A stretch of 64,000 nt of DNA from Lonicera japonica. Its lineage: Eukaryota > Streptophyta > Magnoliopsida > Dipsacales > Caprifoliaceae. Below, piece after piece: positions 48,101 to 56,963 of the stretch. A program made the position numbers and the translations under genes. The notes under the pieces were generated by a model, which saw nothing but the letters and a program-made list of their open reading frames with translations, was not told the origin of the DNA and made no database searches. The stretch's first letter is position 1, and each line of letters begins with the position of its first letter. Where the stretch lies: positions 31,936,087 to 32,000,086 of the forward strand of contig CM038469.1 of NCBI GenBank assembly GCA_021464415.1. The letters are read 5' to 3'.

Positions 48101-48671
48101 TATAGTAACGAAGACGACAACAATGACAATAGGGGCTCTGCTAGTGGGACTCTATAATAAGCTTATGGTAGACCACCCATTTACTACAATGAACGATATT
48201 ACCCTTTCTTGTAGTCTCTATTTCGATTCCAATTGTTTCACTTATTTCTGTACTAATCTACGTTCCATTGCTCAACAAGAAACATAACAAAATTTTAAGT
48301 CTCCGTCTTTAGACTTCACATTCAGTATTCAAACCTCAAATTCAGAATTTAGATTCAGACAAAGAAAAATGGTTCAACAAAAATGTTTTTGTATGTTACC
48401 TCCCATGGAGAATGCGACACTTGGAGACCACCCCTTGGTAAATCTCCGAGCAGGAATTGTACGTGAGCGAAACCTTACTCCCTCTGAATCCGGTGAAAAT
48501 GTCTTCGAGAATATGAAACTCTAAAAAATTGTACAAGAAAACAATCCAAACACATAAAAACCCTAAAATGTAGTGCGATTTGGGGATCATTTTGGCCGCC
48601 CTGAAGAGGAGTGCGTAAGCATTTTCTGATGATGATGATGATGATAATTCAATTGACTCCGAGGAATTCAT
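24149..48671 (-). CDS. EMB8-like: EMB8-like alpha/beta hydrolase, 582 aa, 14 exons
   Basis: The spliced product matches the plant embryogenesis-associated EMB8-like branch of alpha/beta hydrolases, recalled from family knowledge by the blocks YLATPWLASPH, VVVIPGLTSDS, SNHRGLGG and WWVRAV. Residues 34-52 form a hydrophobic N-terminal membrane anchor. The hydrolase fold runs from about 92 to 425. The HRG loop is at 196-198, nucleophile Ser240 lies in GTSIG, the acid is Asp365 or Asp366 in NALDDP, and His395 lies in GGHLG. A polar linker (about 432-530) leads to a second hydrophobic segment (545-568) and a basic tail. The triad is complete, so the enzyme is probably active, but the substrate is unknown. 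All 14 exons join in phase (1,749 nt including stop) with GT-AG introns, no frameshift and no internal stop. The start at 48671 opens the frame before the anchor, and no ATG lies between it and the likely TATA region. Splicing is inferred from sequence alone. Confidence 0.93.
24742..24836. repeat. Three tandem 31-32 bp units in intron 13
   Basis: The unit TGAACNGTTYAGATTAGCTT plus CTATTTRGTA is present three times in a row with one to four differences. It is a minisatellite with no evident function. Confidence 0.75.
26243..26372 (+). repeat. LTR-like fragment in intron 12
   Basis: About 130 bp starts TGATGGAAATCA and includes a TATA-like CCATAAATAAG. A second copy in the same orientation is at 26737-26868 in intron 11. 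Both look like the first part of a copia-type LTR. Internal retrotransposon sequence is missing. Confidence 0.5.
26737..26868 (+). repeat. LTR-like fragment in intron 11
   Basis: Second copy of the fragment at 26243-26372, starting TGATGGAAATCA with TTTTGTACTTCCTATAAATA inside. Together the two bracket exon 12 of the EMB8-like gene, which encodes the catalytic His. Confidence 0.5.
29069..29304 (-). mobile_element. TRIM remnant in intron 7
   Basis: A 71-bp LTR at 29234-29304 (TGTTAAGAACC...CTTAACA) is homologous to the reverse complement of the 74-bp LTR at 41734. It is preceded by CTCTAATACCA, a decayed complement of the tRNA-Met primer site. The interior keeps a B-box-like GGTTCAAGCC (minus strand) and a CTCACGTGCG block next to the former polypurine tract. 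The second LTR, expected just left of 29069, is not recognisable. Confidence 0.65.
32280..32465. repeat. GATAC/GTATC-rich patch in intron 6
   Basis: About ten copies of GATAC or its complement GTATC, many as CGATACG, fall within 190 bp, including the palindrome CGATACGTATCG at about 32418. The patch is CpG-rich in an AT-rich intron. No known element end was recognised. Confidence 0.5.
33337..33491 (-). repeat. 3' LTR of the copia element
   Basis: 155 bp, plus-strand ends TGTTGTC...ATAACA. It is identical to 38300-38454. The adjoining CTCCCCCTCAA (33492-33502) is the complement of the polypurine tract. Confidence 0.95.
33499..37644 (-). CDS. Copia gag-pol polyprotein, 1,381 aa
   Basis: One uninterrupted frame encodes everything needed for copia replication. 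The UBN2-type gag starts at about residue 20, with a CCHC zinc knuckle at 268-281. The aspartic protease is marked by DSGATDHM (Asp357). The integrase has its HHCC zinc region from His484 and a catalytic core to about 700. The reverse transcriptase carries YVDD at 1065-1068. RNase H has DADWAGS from Asp1228 and ends near the C-terminus. The order protease-integrase-RT-RNase H is that of Ty1/copia. The stop codon TGA overlaps the start of the polypurine tract. Length and motif set are those of a full copia polyprotein, with no frameshift or stop. Confidence 0.96.
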   Translation of the reverse strand: MSEQKAAVVSDVVSVMSKITEHKLNGSNYLDWSKTIRIYLRSIDKDDHMTSDPPSDNLRQTWLREDARLFLQIRNSIDSTVISLINHCELVKELMDYLDFLYSGKGNISRIYDVCKAFYRTEKQDRSIMSYFMDFKKTYEELNMLLPYSSDVKVQQSQREQMAIMSFLAGLPAEFETAKNQILSGPEISSLQEVYSRVLRTEGVSPVQNPLVPFNSALVSKNNESELGRLQYRGGNQGGGSNSNHFNTRAHDSGASVTRGQGSGGIVCHYCHNPGHLKRDCRKLRYRTQRAHSAHMASTTDIAENSVLIPADEFAKYSKYQDSLKSSSTPVTSVTAIANSGKPNTCLVSSSSKWVIDSGATDHMTGNSSLFSTFQSHISPSSVTLADGTSSSVLGSGTITPTPVLPLSSVLHLPQLSFNLISVSQLTRKLNCCISFFPDYCLFQDLMTKKIIGKGHESGGLYILDTSIPKSVACSGVTSAFKAHCRLGHPSLPLLKELCPQFNKVSSLDCESCQFAKHHRSSLSPRVNKRASAPFELVHSDVWGPCPVMSKTGFKYFVTFVDDYSRTTWLYLMKSRSELFSHFCAFCAEIKTQFATSVHILRSDNAKEYLSSSFQTYMIQNGILHQTSCVDTPSQNGVAERKNRHLLETARALLFQMNVPKPFWADAVSTACFLINRMPSSVLHGETPYSVLFPNKSLFPIEPRIFGSICFVRDVRPQVTKLDPKSLKCVFLGYSRLQKGYRCYCPSLNKYLVSADVTFMEETPYFPSSTSNSQGEDDDLLVYTITFPEPVAEPAPVRPPIHQVYSRRRPADSCPPPASSSSSDSVTSNDLPIALRKGKRQCTYPVSSCVSYDHLSHSSYSFIASLDSISVPKTVNEAISHPGWRNAMIEEMDALDKNGTWALVTLPAGKQAIGCKWVFTVKVNPDGSVARLKARLVAKGYAQTYGVDYSDTFSPVAKLTSVRLFISLAATHHWPLHQLDIKNAFLHGDLQEEVYMEQPPGFVAQGEYGKVCHLRKSLYGLKQSPRAWFGKFSQAIETFGMAKSKSDHSVFYKQSEAGIILLVVYVDDIVITGSDTMGISSLKSFLHAQFHTKDLGMLKYFLGVEVTRSKKGIFLSQRKYVLDLLAETGKLGAKPCSTPMIPNVQLTKDGPLFEDPKKYRRLVGKLNYLTVTRPDIAYSVSVMSQFMSSPTIHHWEVLEQILCYLKGAPGRGILYANHGHTRIEGFSDADWAGSKVDRKSTSGYCIFVGGNLVSWKSKKQNVVARSSAESEYRAMAQSVCEIMWICQLLNEVGIKTSVPAKLWCDNQAAIHIASNPVFHERTKHIELDCHFVREKIQQGLISTGYVKTGEQLGDLFTKALNGVRVDYLCNKLGMINIYAPA
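37645..38287 (-). other. Copia untranslated leader
   Basis: About 640 bp lie between the primer site and the gag start. A GC-rich core (38030-38110) contrasts with the rest of the window. Next to the primer site, a 33-bp unit with CTGCCGTAACTAGCAAAACA is present twice in tandem (about 38218-38283). The leader would carry packaging and dimerisation signals, but none can be assigned. Confidence 0.6.
38288..38299 (-). promoter_or_regulatory. Copia primer-binding site
   Basis: Minus strand TGGTATCAGAGC directly follows the 5' LTR. It is complementary to the 3' end of plant initiator methionine tRNA, the usual primer for copia minus-strand DNA synthesis. Confidence 0.93.
38300..38454 (-). repeat. 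5' LTR of the copia element
   Basis: 155 bp, identical to 33337-33491 and bounded by the AAAAT duplication on its right. It should hold the element's promoter. The LTR is very short, as in some small-LTR copia lineages. Confidence 0.95.
39220..40956 (+). mobile_element. 5'-truncated L1-type LINE in intron 5
   Basis: An 11-bp target duplication AATAATCAACA flanks it (39209-39219 and 40957-40967). Only the last 1.74 kb of a LINE is present, with the 3' end in a short A-rich tail (GATCAAAATA). Loss of the 5' part is the normal outcome of target-primed reverse transcription. It lies antisense to the host gene. Confidence 0.88.
39231..40691 (+). pseudogene. LINE ORF2 C-terminal part (RT end and zf-RVT)
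   Basis: 486 codons are open to the natural stop. The first part has SYLGLPLG and the LSKGGKLTLIQSVL block found after the reverse transcriptase core of plant L1 elements. The zf-RVT domain near the end has WCVLCKRDRENIDHLLLHC. The endonuclease and the catalytic RT core are missing through 5' truncation, so the product cannot be active. The absence of stops or frameshifts suggests a fairly recent insertion. The apparent ATG is internal to the original ORF2. Confidence 0.88.
41450..41521 (+). repeat. tRNA-derived SINE-like head in intron 5
   Basis: An A-box-like TTAGTCAAGTGGTCAAGACA lies about 35 bases before a B-box-like GTGCTTCGATACTC, the spacing of a pol III promoter. It joins directly to the RING pseudogene. 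No poly-T tail was seen, so it is a fragment at best. Confidence 0.4.
41521..42967 (+). pseudogene. RING-H2 E3 ubiquitin ligase pseudogene
   Basis: Pieces in several frames make up one RING-H2 protein: an acidic N-terminal part (HDEDEDDLDYAPHWSHDF), a middle with CGDEFFVSRR, then LTQEEFESNN and the RING with DCIVPLLGIRNTCPVC and DDPDYKRRR. It is broken by a stop near 41718, by the TRIM at 41734, and by frame changes near 41660, 42320 and 42560. The RING itself is damaged: the first Cys is Ser (SAVC), and the third metal ligand is His in PPHAHHYH where the family has LPC. It has no introns and lies antisense in a host intron, which suits a retrocopy. It would not bind zinc normally. Confidence 0.8.
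41734..42044 (+). mobile_element. Young TRIM, 311 bp, identical 74-bp LTRs
   Basis: LTRs 41734-41807 and 41971-42044 are identical, start TG and end CA, and are flanked by the duplication CTCTT (41729-41733 and 42045-42049). The primer site TGGTATCAGAGCT follows the first LTR and the polypurine tract TGAGGGGGAG precedes the second. The 163-bp interior encodes nothing. It carries a B-box-like GGGTTCAAATCC 35 bases after the primer site and an inverted pair around GTGCGAGTGGCTCGCAC. This is a complete terminal-repeat retrotransposon in miniature, moved by enzymes from elsewhere. Confidence 0.93.
43166..43418. mobile_element. Stowaway-type MITE, 253 bp
   Basis: TA target duplications (43164-43165 and 43419-43420) flank inverted ends CTCCCTCTGTCCCAAATTGC and CTCCCTCCATCCCAAATTGC. 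These are classic Stowaway (Tc1/mariner) termini. It lies in intron 5. Confidence 0.9.
45432..45701 (-). mobile_element. Old TRIM in intron 3
   Basis: Two diverged LTR copies, about 45432-45500 and 45620-45701, share AAACCATCTC and AAAAGCTTAAGC with the reverse complement of the 41734 LTR. Between them are a purine-rich tract (45546-45570), a B-box-like GGGTTCAAGTC (minus strand) and a decayed primer site AATGGTCTCAAAGC. The LTR ends have drifted and no target duplication is readable. Confidence 0.7.
46030..46655 (+). pseudogene. Unidentified coding-like fragment in intron 3
   Basis: Pieces in three plus-strand frames look protein-like in composition: about 46025-46210 (with NSGIKNGGSGLFSPVPFW), 46131-46322 (with STSHTVGFHVVESVKPA) and 46434-46655 (with SFVTSKVLARQSASFG). 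They would join only through frameshifts. I do not recognise the family. It may be a captured or retrocopied gene fragment, or chance. Confidence 0.3.
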
Positions 48672-48790
48672 TGATACGAGAAAAACCTAAGGATTTCGAG
48701 AAAGTGAAGATTTTTGTGTGATTGATTTTAGATTTGGTGAAGGAGTTGGATTTATTAAGAGTTGGTTGGGCGTTTTGGTAATGGTGGTTG

Positions 48791-48835
48791 TGAAAGAGAG
48801 AGTGAGAGTTTGGCGGGGATATGCCATATTTATGG
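48791..48835 (-). promoter_or_regulatory. Candidate core promoter of the EMB8-like gene
   Basis: On the minus strand an ATAAATA-type TATA element lies at about 48826-48832, roughly 160 bp before the start codon. It is followed by a CT-rich stretch at about 48791-48811, which resembles the Y-patch of plant promoters. The leader from there to 48672 contains no ATG. This is position and composition only; no transcription start is known. Confidence 0.45.
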
Positions 48836-48899
48836 TAATAACATGACTTTTTTCTTGTCTCCATTTCCATTGGGGCATATACAATTTCAATTTGGGTAA

Positions 48900-49234
48900 A
48901 TTAGGCAGTATCGGTTGAATCGATCGTGGACCGGAGTAGCTTTCCTCACTTAAATATTTTTGTACTAGAAAAATATATATATATCGTTACTTCTTTCTAC
49001 AAATCCACAATATGTATTCCAAAATACATTAGCTTGCACTACTCACATCAACATGATCCAAGCTTATTTACAAAGACAAATCATTTGATCAAAGCCAAAA
49101 GGAAGTGGAGAAACCGAATAAACTTTCTAAAGCGTTCGAAGACTCGTTATCTTTATAATTTGAGTGAATACTTTAGATATATGTAAAGTTTCTTGTTTGA
49201 TAATCATATATAGCTCAAATACATCTTATACCAT
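48900..49234. other. Region upstream of the EMB8-like promoter
   Basis: AT-rich sequence without a supportable gene. The 86-codon frame at 48926-49186 has no recognisable motif. Confidence 0.4.
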
Positions 49235-50226
49235 TGATTGATTGATTGAAAACAAGTTCGAATCAAAATCCATTTTAAAACTCCATTCTTACAAAAACCG
49301 ATTTCGAAATAAATTCATATTAAATTCATTTGATCATATTTTGAGTTTTTCCTAAAATAGGTGTATTAGGAATATGTTTTTGAGATCCCCAAAGCATTAT
49401 AATTGATTTTGGAACTAAAAACAAAAGTTCAAAATTTGAAGTTTTGGCTGGCAGGATAGTGCCCATCAATCGATTGATGAGCCGAGGCTCAGTCGACTGA
49501 TGGTCCAGAAACTAGCCATTGGATTTATGATTTTTTACCACTTTTAGCACCAAACTCATACTTACTCTATTAAAACAGCCATGTCTTGTTCCAACATATA
49601 TATACTCATTCTAGACACTTTTTAAATAACTTTGAATTATTCTTATACTCTATTCTTCATCTATTTCAAACATTCAAGAACACATTTTGATCAATCATTC
49701 ATCTATTGAGCTACATATTGTGATCAAAATTTGATAACTCTAGTGTAAGCCATATTTGTAATCCTTCAAACACTTGAGAGTTATTATATATTGGTATTTG
49801 TCACCAAAACTTATTCTTCGAATATTAAGAGAGGTTTATCTCTTAGATTAGTAAGAGATTTTTCTTGTGTGAATGTTGTGAGTGAACAACATTTGTAAAG
49901 TGTGTAAGAATAATATACTTGTAGCGGTATAATTGTTATCCGGAAGAAAATTAGAATTAGTGGAATTTCTCGGAAGCACTACTCGGGCGTGGACGTAAGG
50001 TCTAATCAACCGAATCGTGGGAACAAAACGACTTGGGCTCATTCGGTTTATATATTCTATCTTTTAGCTCTTTATTTATTTGCTTTGTTATTTTTTTCTT
50101 GTGATTGGAATTGTTTGTTTGTTTGGCTTCATTCTTGATATAGACATTAAATCATTTTAAAATCGAATTAAGTTTTTAAAACTCTATTCACCCTCCAAGG
50201 TATTTTCCGACCTACAAAAACCAACA
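49235..50226 (+). mobile_element. SIRE/Maximus-like copia solo LTR
   Basis: It ends CCAACA after TATTCACCCTCCAAGGTA, and has CGGGCGTGGACGTAAGGTC and ATCCTTCAAACACTTG, phrases typical of the 3' halves of long SIRE-type LTRs (recalled). No primer site follows the right end, so it is a solo LTR or a truncated copy. The left end lies in a TGAT repeat and is uncertain by several bases. Confidence 0.55.
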
Positions 50227-51182
50227 TGATGGAAAAATGAAAATGACCTAAAATCCCCTTTTATTCCAACCAATTATGTATCTATGTGTTGATATCCCTA
50301 ATTTTTACCATACTATAATTTGTTTTCCCAAAAAAAAAACACAAAATTATGTAACTAATTAATAAAGTTCAAGGTTACTCGATCTCACCCATTTCTTTCT
50401 TAAGAAAATGGTATATACTCTTCCCGCTAAGCCACTACATAATATTTTTTATTTTTTATTTTATATCACTTGATGAGCAAAAAACATGCATATGTATTGT
50501 GTGCACTCTTTATTGTTTAGTGACATTGTAACTCTTTAAAAGACACCGTTTTATTATTATCATTTCTTAATATATTGTATGATAAAAATACATGCAGTAT
50601 TTAGCGGCAAGGCCCATAATGAATGCTTAATAATCTTAATGAAATTTTAATCAATTGAGAGTCAACTAAATTAAAATAAATAATACTTATTCGAAGGCTT
50701 ATTTAGATTAAGAAAAGACACAATTTCAACAATGAAGCCATATAAGCAATTATAGTTTTTTTTTCTTTTTTTCAGTAGGGGCAATCCGACAAGCTCAATG
50801 TAGAGGATTAGTGACTTTAGTGTGCGACATTCAAATAGCAAAAAAAAAAAAACATGTTATAAGTCTAATTTCTCTCTAAATACTATGGGAACAAATGTCA
50901 AAGACAAATTTAGGAGATGATGTGATGTTTCAACAATACATTAATCATTGTGCAAGTAACATATTATTATGCCCTCAATATTGTATCCCTAAAATATGTC
51001 TCTCTAGAAATATTGTTTCCTGGTTATTTTTTCATTATTTCAGCTTTTCACAAGTGATTAGGCTGCATGACTAGGCCCAAATAATTATGGAGGCTTGTTT
51101 GTATATGTTTAGCTAGTGGGCTTAAAAATAGACATAAACCATAACAAACCTTATTGTCACACTTTATATATATATATATATA
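50227..51182. other. AT-rich intergenic DNA
   Basis: I see no gene or element ends here, only homopolymer runs and a TA microsatellite at about 51165-51183. Confidence 0.45.
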
Positions 51183-54100
51183 TTAGTAATGCCTGTATCT
51201 ATGGCATAGAAAAGATATATTTAGTTTTAGTTTAAAAATAATTATGTAGCCACGGGAATGGGACAATTTTGAGGTAAGTTTGGCTAAACTGAAACTCGGT
51301 TCATATGAAAATGTGATCAACCCAACCATGACTTTGGCATGAAAGAGGGTTAATTTTGAAAATGAGAAAATTTTGTATTTATTATATGACTAAACCCGCT
51401 AGGCATTGATACGCACTGATATATTGTAATTATATAGTATTTAAAGAATAATAATTATATATAACGGTTGGTTTGAATTTAATGGGCTAAATTTACATGA
51501 ACGCGAACTCGACTAAATTCAAATTATATTTGTATTACTTATACCTATCAAATTTAAAAATAGACACCAATTATGGTTTATTGAAAACTCGCAAGGCTGA
51601 ACTTTTTGTTATTATAATTACTATATATTTCAAAGTAGTTTTAATTGTTACCAAACTAAATGATATAGTTCATACTTTTTATTAGGGTCTTTTTGAGTTT
51701 CCCACATCAATAATATCCATAATCTGAATTAACCCTGGTTTGCTAATCTTTTGAGTACGTCCCTCCCCATATTATTTGACGGATAACTCATAGTATTAGT
51801 AAAACGGTAGTATCTTAAATTATGGGTATTATTGAGGGGAGAACTCAAAAAACTCTCATTATGTATTATAATCAGTTTATTGCAAAAAAAATTTCTTTTG
51901 CAATAGCATTAATTTATTTTAAAATATATCATTCATAAAGTATCATAAACTATAAATACTATACCAATTAAAATTTATTTACTTTTTTGTTTATATATTG
52001 TTTCAAATAATGAAATCTCATTCATTATAAAACAAAGTATTCAAATAATTAATTATTTATTTTAAAAAAATACAGACTCATGTGTTTTTCGAAGAAACTA
52101 AAATGATACATGTATGTTATTTATTTAAATAAAAAATCTCATTTATCTTATTATATGGATCAATCAGATCAAATAATTTATTCAAACAAAAATATAGCCT
52201 TACAAATATTAAAAACATACATAAAAAAATAGAATAAATAACTATACATTCATAGCAAAATGAACTTTAAAGGTTATTAAATTGCAATTTTTATAATTCA
52301 AAATAAGAAAAGAAAAAGGGAAAAAAGAAATAAAAAAATGTTGTGTCCGCCTTATGTGGTGGTTGTAAAATTATATATAAATTTTTATTATTATTTAATC
52401 ATTGCTCGTATAAAAAAAATCAAGAAAAAAAATTTTACACCCATTCTTTTATGCCTCGATTTGAACTTCTCCATCTTAAAATATTTCAATTTGATATGGA
52501 CTTTTAGATAACTTTGTTACCTTTTTCAAGCCTTTTTTTGTAAAAGAAGAAAAAAAATACTTTACCATCATTTTTTTAACTAATAGTTAGCAAAATAAAG
52601 TGTAACTCAAAATTGCTTTTTAGTTTTGTGTAAAATTAATTTAGATGGAGGTATAAAAATGTGATAGTATGTCTAAATAATCAGACAATTTATAGTGGAT
52701 ATTTTATTTATTTCATAAAGTGAAAATGAATTTACCAACAATTATTCAAAACTATTAGGATTTAATATATTGACAGGGGCAGTGCTAGTAAGGGAAAAGG
52801 TGGGGATGGGGATTGATCCTCTTGATTTTTATATGGAGTATTTTTTGAAAAATAAAAAATATATAGGAACCTATGTACAAAACTTTATACTTCAAGGCAT
52901 TTAAGTGTAATCGAATTCTAAGATGAGGCCTCTTGATTCTACGTGCATACTGAAGTTTAAACTTTAGGGCTATTTGAAACTTTAAATTTCACTTAAATTC
53001 TCTCACATACTCCATTTCATTCTTCATTTCATATTTTATTTTCTTATACTTTTTTATTTTGCTCTTCAATTACTTAGTTGCTTTGCACTTTTGCTTCCAC
53101 CGACTCTCTCAGTTATCTTTCACATACCATTGAGTCTATTTGTTTATCTTTCTTAGTATTAGGTGTATTTCATTATTAATATTAGGTGTATTTATTGATT
53201 AATATTAGGTTTATTTCTTAATTAGTTGCCTAATATTAGTTCTATTATTGATTAATTGCATAATATTAGGTCTTTGTTAGATTAGTTGAAGAATTTATAG
53301 TGATTGTTCAATATTAAGTTCATTTCATAATGAAGTTTAAACTTTAGGGGCTATTTTAAACTTTAAATTTCACTTAAATCCTCTTATATATTCTATTCCA
53401 TTCATCATATCATATTTTCTCTTCTCCTACTTTTTTTATTTTGCTCTTCACTTACTTAGTTGCTTTGCACCTTTGCCTCCATCGGCTCCCTCAATTATCT
53501 TTCACATACCATTGAGCCTATTTTTTTTTTTCATTCTTAGTATTAAGTGTATTTCATTATTAATATTAGCTATATTTCTTAATATAGGTATAATTCTTAA
53601 TATTAGGTTTATTTCTTGATTAATTGCCTAATATTAGTTCTATTATTGATTAATAGCATAATAATAGGTATTTGTTAGATTAATTGAAAAATTGATGGTG
53701 ATTGCTCAATATTATGTTCATTTTTTAATTAACTGCATGATATTATGTCTATTTCTTGGATAAATTGATTAACTGCATAATATTATGTTTACTTCTTGAC
53801 TAGTTGCATAATATTATCTGATTTAGGTCTAAACCCCTAATTTTTTGTATTATATTGAAAAGGAAGACGTCTTACAATACTTTTAAAATATGAAACTCCT
53901 TAGAATATTAGTAATTTGTAGTATTAATACTATTATGTTTGAGTTAAAATTTTATGTCTTAAAATTTATATTTTTGTGTGCTTTAAATTTTTCCTCCTTG
54001 ATTGATTACTTGGTTCTGCCACTGTATATTGACAAATAATACAATGGATTAGACGCCATAATAAGATTACCATACCATATGAAAGACATTTAAAAAATAC

Positions 54101-54809
54101 TCAATAGAACTTAATTAAAGGCTTATGTTCATATTTTTTTAATAATTAATGTTACTATGTCAAAAAATATTTCAAAAGAAAACATGGATGTTCAATGTTG
54201 AACTTTTACTAATTGCAGGTGCAACAGTATTCTCCGACTTGTTAATATAATAGTACTATTTATTATAATTATTATTATCAGAGAAAACACAAATTTTATT
54301 GAATTATATATATGATATGATATTTTATTTTTTATTTCACCAAAGGCATGTATAATGTTAAAATATGATCATATAATAAAGTGTTAACCGATAATAACTG
54401 GTTTATTGTACTAAATTAATTATAGATAAATATTTTATTTGTTAATATTTCTCATATGATAAGATTTTTGTAAAGATAATTTACATTCTTTTTTATATAT
54501 ACATAATTGACTTAGTGTAAAATGAATTTTAGTAGGGAATTGGAAATATATAAACAATCTAATTTTATAAAAAAAATATTTAATTTAATGGATAAAGTTA
54601 CACTAAGAATTTGGTAGGTTTCAAACACTATTATATTTATTGGCGAATGAAACAAAACTTATCATTATCATTTATATTACAAATATGCTATAATAACCTT
54701 GAGTCTTGAGTCGTTAGATCAAAACATAAACATCCATATTAAATCTTGATCACCAATTGAGAACATAAAGAGTCCTACAATATCATGATTGGCCTAGTTT
54801 AAAAATAGA
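51183..54809 (-). mobile_element. Helitron-like element H0 with nested hAT
   Basis: The minus-strand start TCTATTTTTAAACTAGG is at 54809. The proposed 3' end is CTAA at 51183, just after an ATGCC...GGCAT hairpin, with T next. Internal segments near 51440-51700 match the other family members. Without the hAT insertion it is about 2.4 kb, non-coding. The 5' end is well supported because the same sequence recurs at 4255; the 3' end is weaker because the hairpin is only two bases from CTAA. Confidence 0.5.
52774..54024. mobile_element. hAT-type element, 1,251 bp, nested in H0
   Basis: A perfect 8-bp duplication TATATTGA lies at 52766-52773 and 54025-54032. The ends CAGGGGCAGTGCTAGTAAG and, inverted, CAGTGGCAGAACCAAGTAA are hAT-like TIRs. 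The interior has no transposase. It contains a 380-bp tandem duplication (52951-53330 and 53331 to about 53710). Confidence 0.85.
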
Positions 54810-56963
54810 CTAGTCACTATCTGTGCCTACGGCACGATTCGATTTTACTGATATGTAATTGGTGACACTATATAAAATCATATTTATTACTACTTTTTCT
54901 ATATCTATAATTACTCGTAATTTTAATTATTTTTTTATTTCATATTAAGAGTTCTTATTCCAATTTTGCTTTGTTTTTGAGAAATTAATTTTAACATTAT
55001 TCTAAAAAATAATAGTATAATCTTAATTTGAGAATAAGAGGAATTAAATTTTTTCGTACAACATTAATTTTAATTTTTAATCCTAACCAAATTTTAAAAT
55101 TATAATTGTATACCTATTATTCAAATAGTGATAGAGTAAATTAAGTTTGTCTAATTACACTTCCGTTATAATTAGGGATGGGAAATTGCCTAATTCGACA
55201 GATTTTCGACTAAGCAAACCCTAATATAAGGCGGACTCTTTCTTTTTTATTTTATAATCCAGAAAAGTATGGATGCTAAATGGCTTAAGTTCAAATACAC
55301 GTAAATTATGTCCATTTGTCTTAACTCTGCTAAAATATAATATTTTTTCTTTAAAATACCCTTATTATACAATCTAATTACAATAGTTAGAGTGAGTTAA
55401 AGTTTATACATTTATATAGTAAATAAGGTATATTTTATTTTATTTTTTAAAAAATAAATATGCTTTTAGTCAAGTATAGTTTCAAGTAATCATATTTTTA
55501 GATATATCGAGTTTTAATTTGGTAAAACTCTAAACTCAGCTATTGATTCCCTATAAATAAAGTAAATCCTAACATAATCCATTTAGGGTATGTTCTTTTC
55601 GCGTGATTTTGACATAGGATTTGGAAAATTATGTGATTTACGTAGTAATTTAAGAGTGTTCTTTTAGGATAAGTTTCGATATTTTAAATTCCGTCAAATT
55701 TTGAAATCATGTGAATTACGTGATTTCAAAATCCGCTCAAAGGGTTGGAATTTTAGAATCCCCATAGTTTAAATTTGATCACTCTCTTTTTAATCTTATC
55801 TCTCTTTTATTATTGGTCACTACGACTTTTCTTTCAAACTAAAATACCTAAATGGATAAAAATCTTACTTAAACCCAACTTATACTACTATATTTTGGGG
55901 GCGAGTTTTGTAGTAATGGTTAATGGTTGGTTTTGGGGTGAGTTGTACCAGATTCAACCTCGGCCTGTCTAAACATATAATAATTCTGACATTAATTTAA
56001 CGTTGAAAAGAGTTTTAATTATGAAAATTTAAAAATGCTGCATTTACTATATGACTGAACCTACCTAACTTTGACACGCAGTATTATTAGGTATTTTTGG
56101 ACATTGCTACAGGGATCATCGAGGCACCAAAAAGAAGGCTCTCCTTAACCGGATATATAGGTTTGTTTTGAGTTCAACATGCTATATTTATATGTACTTA
56201 AGCTGGACATAACCCAAATTGTATTTCGAAACGTGGGGTCATAGTTGGTCAAAAACTTGGTGGAATGAATATTTTGTCATCCTAAATCCTAAGTACTAGT
56301 ACTAAGTTAGTTTTATTTGTAATTGAACCAAATTTACCCGCACTTACCACAATTAAAAAAATAAAAAATATCCGTCCTTGGGGTCATGGTTAATCAAAAA
56401 CTTGTTCGGGTGAATATTTTATCATTCTAAATCCTAATTGCTATTACTAAAGTAGTTTTATTTGTTATCGAACCAAATTTATAGGTTTTTTAAAGTAATC
56501 AAATTTCGAGTTCATTAATTATGCTTAAGGACGACAAAATTCTTTAAAATAATCTTTTTTTACTTTCACAATAACATTAATTTATTTTTGCAAATATACA
56601 ATTTGTAAACTTAAAAAAACAAAATCATAAATAAATCAATGCCCTAGAAAAATGAACTTTAAAGATTGCTAAATTAAAATTTATTATATTTTGAAGTTTT
56701 AAAAAAAAAGTTGGAGAGAGAGAAAAATAACGTGACAGTGCAAATAAGATATGAATATGCACTACTATTAGAACATATCCATCAGTAGTGTATATTGTGG
56801 TTTTGTGTATTATTTACCCAATTTGTAAAAGTTTCAGTCTCCAGCACTTTAATACCTATTATTATCATTAATATTACCAACATGTCATGATAATCCTGAG
56901 ATGTTAGATCAAAAGATAAACATTCACATTAAATCTGAGCCACCGGTTGGGAACATAAACATA
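54810..56963 (-). mobile_element. Helitron-like element H3
   Basis: The minus-strand 3' end is GTGCC-GTA-GGCAC, nine bases, then CTAG at 54810, abutting the TC start of H0. The body matches H1 over most of its length (for instance around 56460-56770 against 3530-3840), but has an extra block at about 55580-55980 that is also in H4. The 5' end is cut at the junction with H4 near 56963. No coding capacity was seen. Confidence 0.6.

Larger units (their letters stand above)
24149..48671 (-). other. Exon map of the EMB8-like gene
   Basis: Coding exons in transcription order: 1, 48400-48671 (residues 1-91, anchor); 2, 47920-48009; 3, 47270-47331; 4, 45304-45404 (PGLTS block); 5, 44263-44352 (HRG loop); 6, 38548-38670 (nucleophile Ser240); 7, 31011-31088; 8, 28507-28592; 9, 28280-28328; 10, 27174-27230; 11, 26950-27080 (acid Asp); 12, 26623-26706 (catalytic His); 13, 25599-25668; 14, 24149-24604 (linker and C-terminal membrane segment). 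Residues 91, 121, 142, 301, 380 and 408 are split by introns; the other junctions are phase 0. Intron lengths in order: 390, 588, 1865, 951, 5592, 7459, 2418, 178, 1049, 93, 243, 954 and 994 bp. Confidence 0.88.

Noticed and set aside
47691..48287. Plus-strand open frame of 198 codons
   Set aside because: It overlaps exon 2 of the EMB8-like gene on the opposite strand and has no motif; it is an antisense shadow.
48649..48870. Minus-strand frame of 73 codons at the gene start
   Set aside because: It lies in the 5' leader in another frame, and its tail overlaps the true start; no family resemblance.
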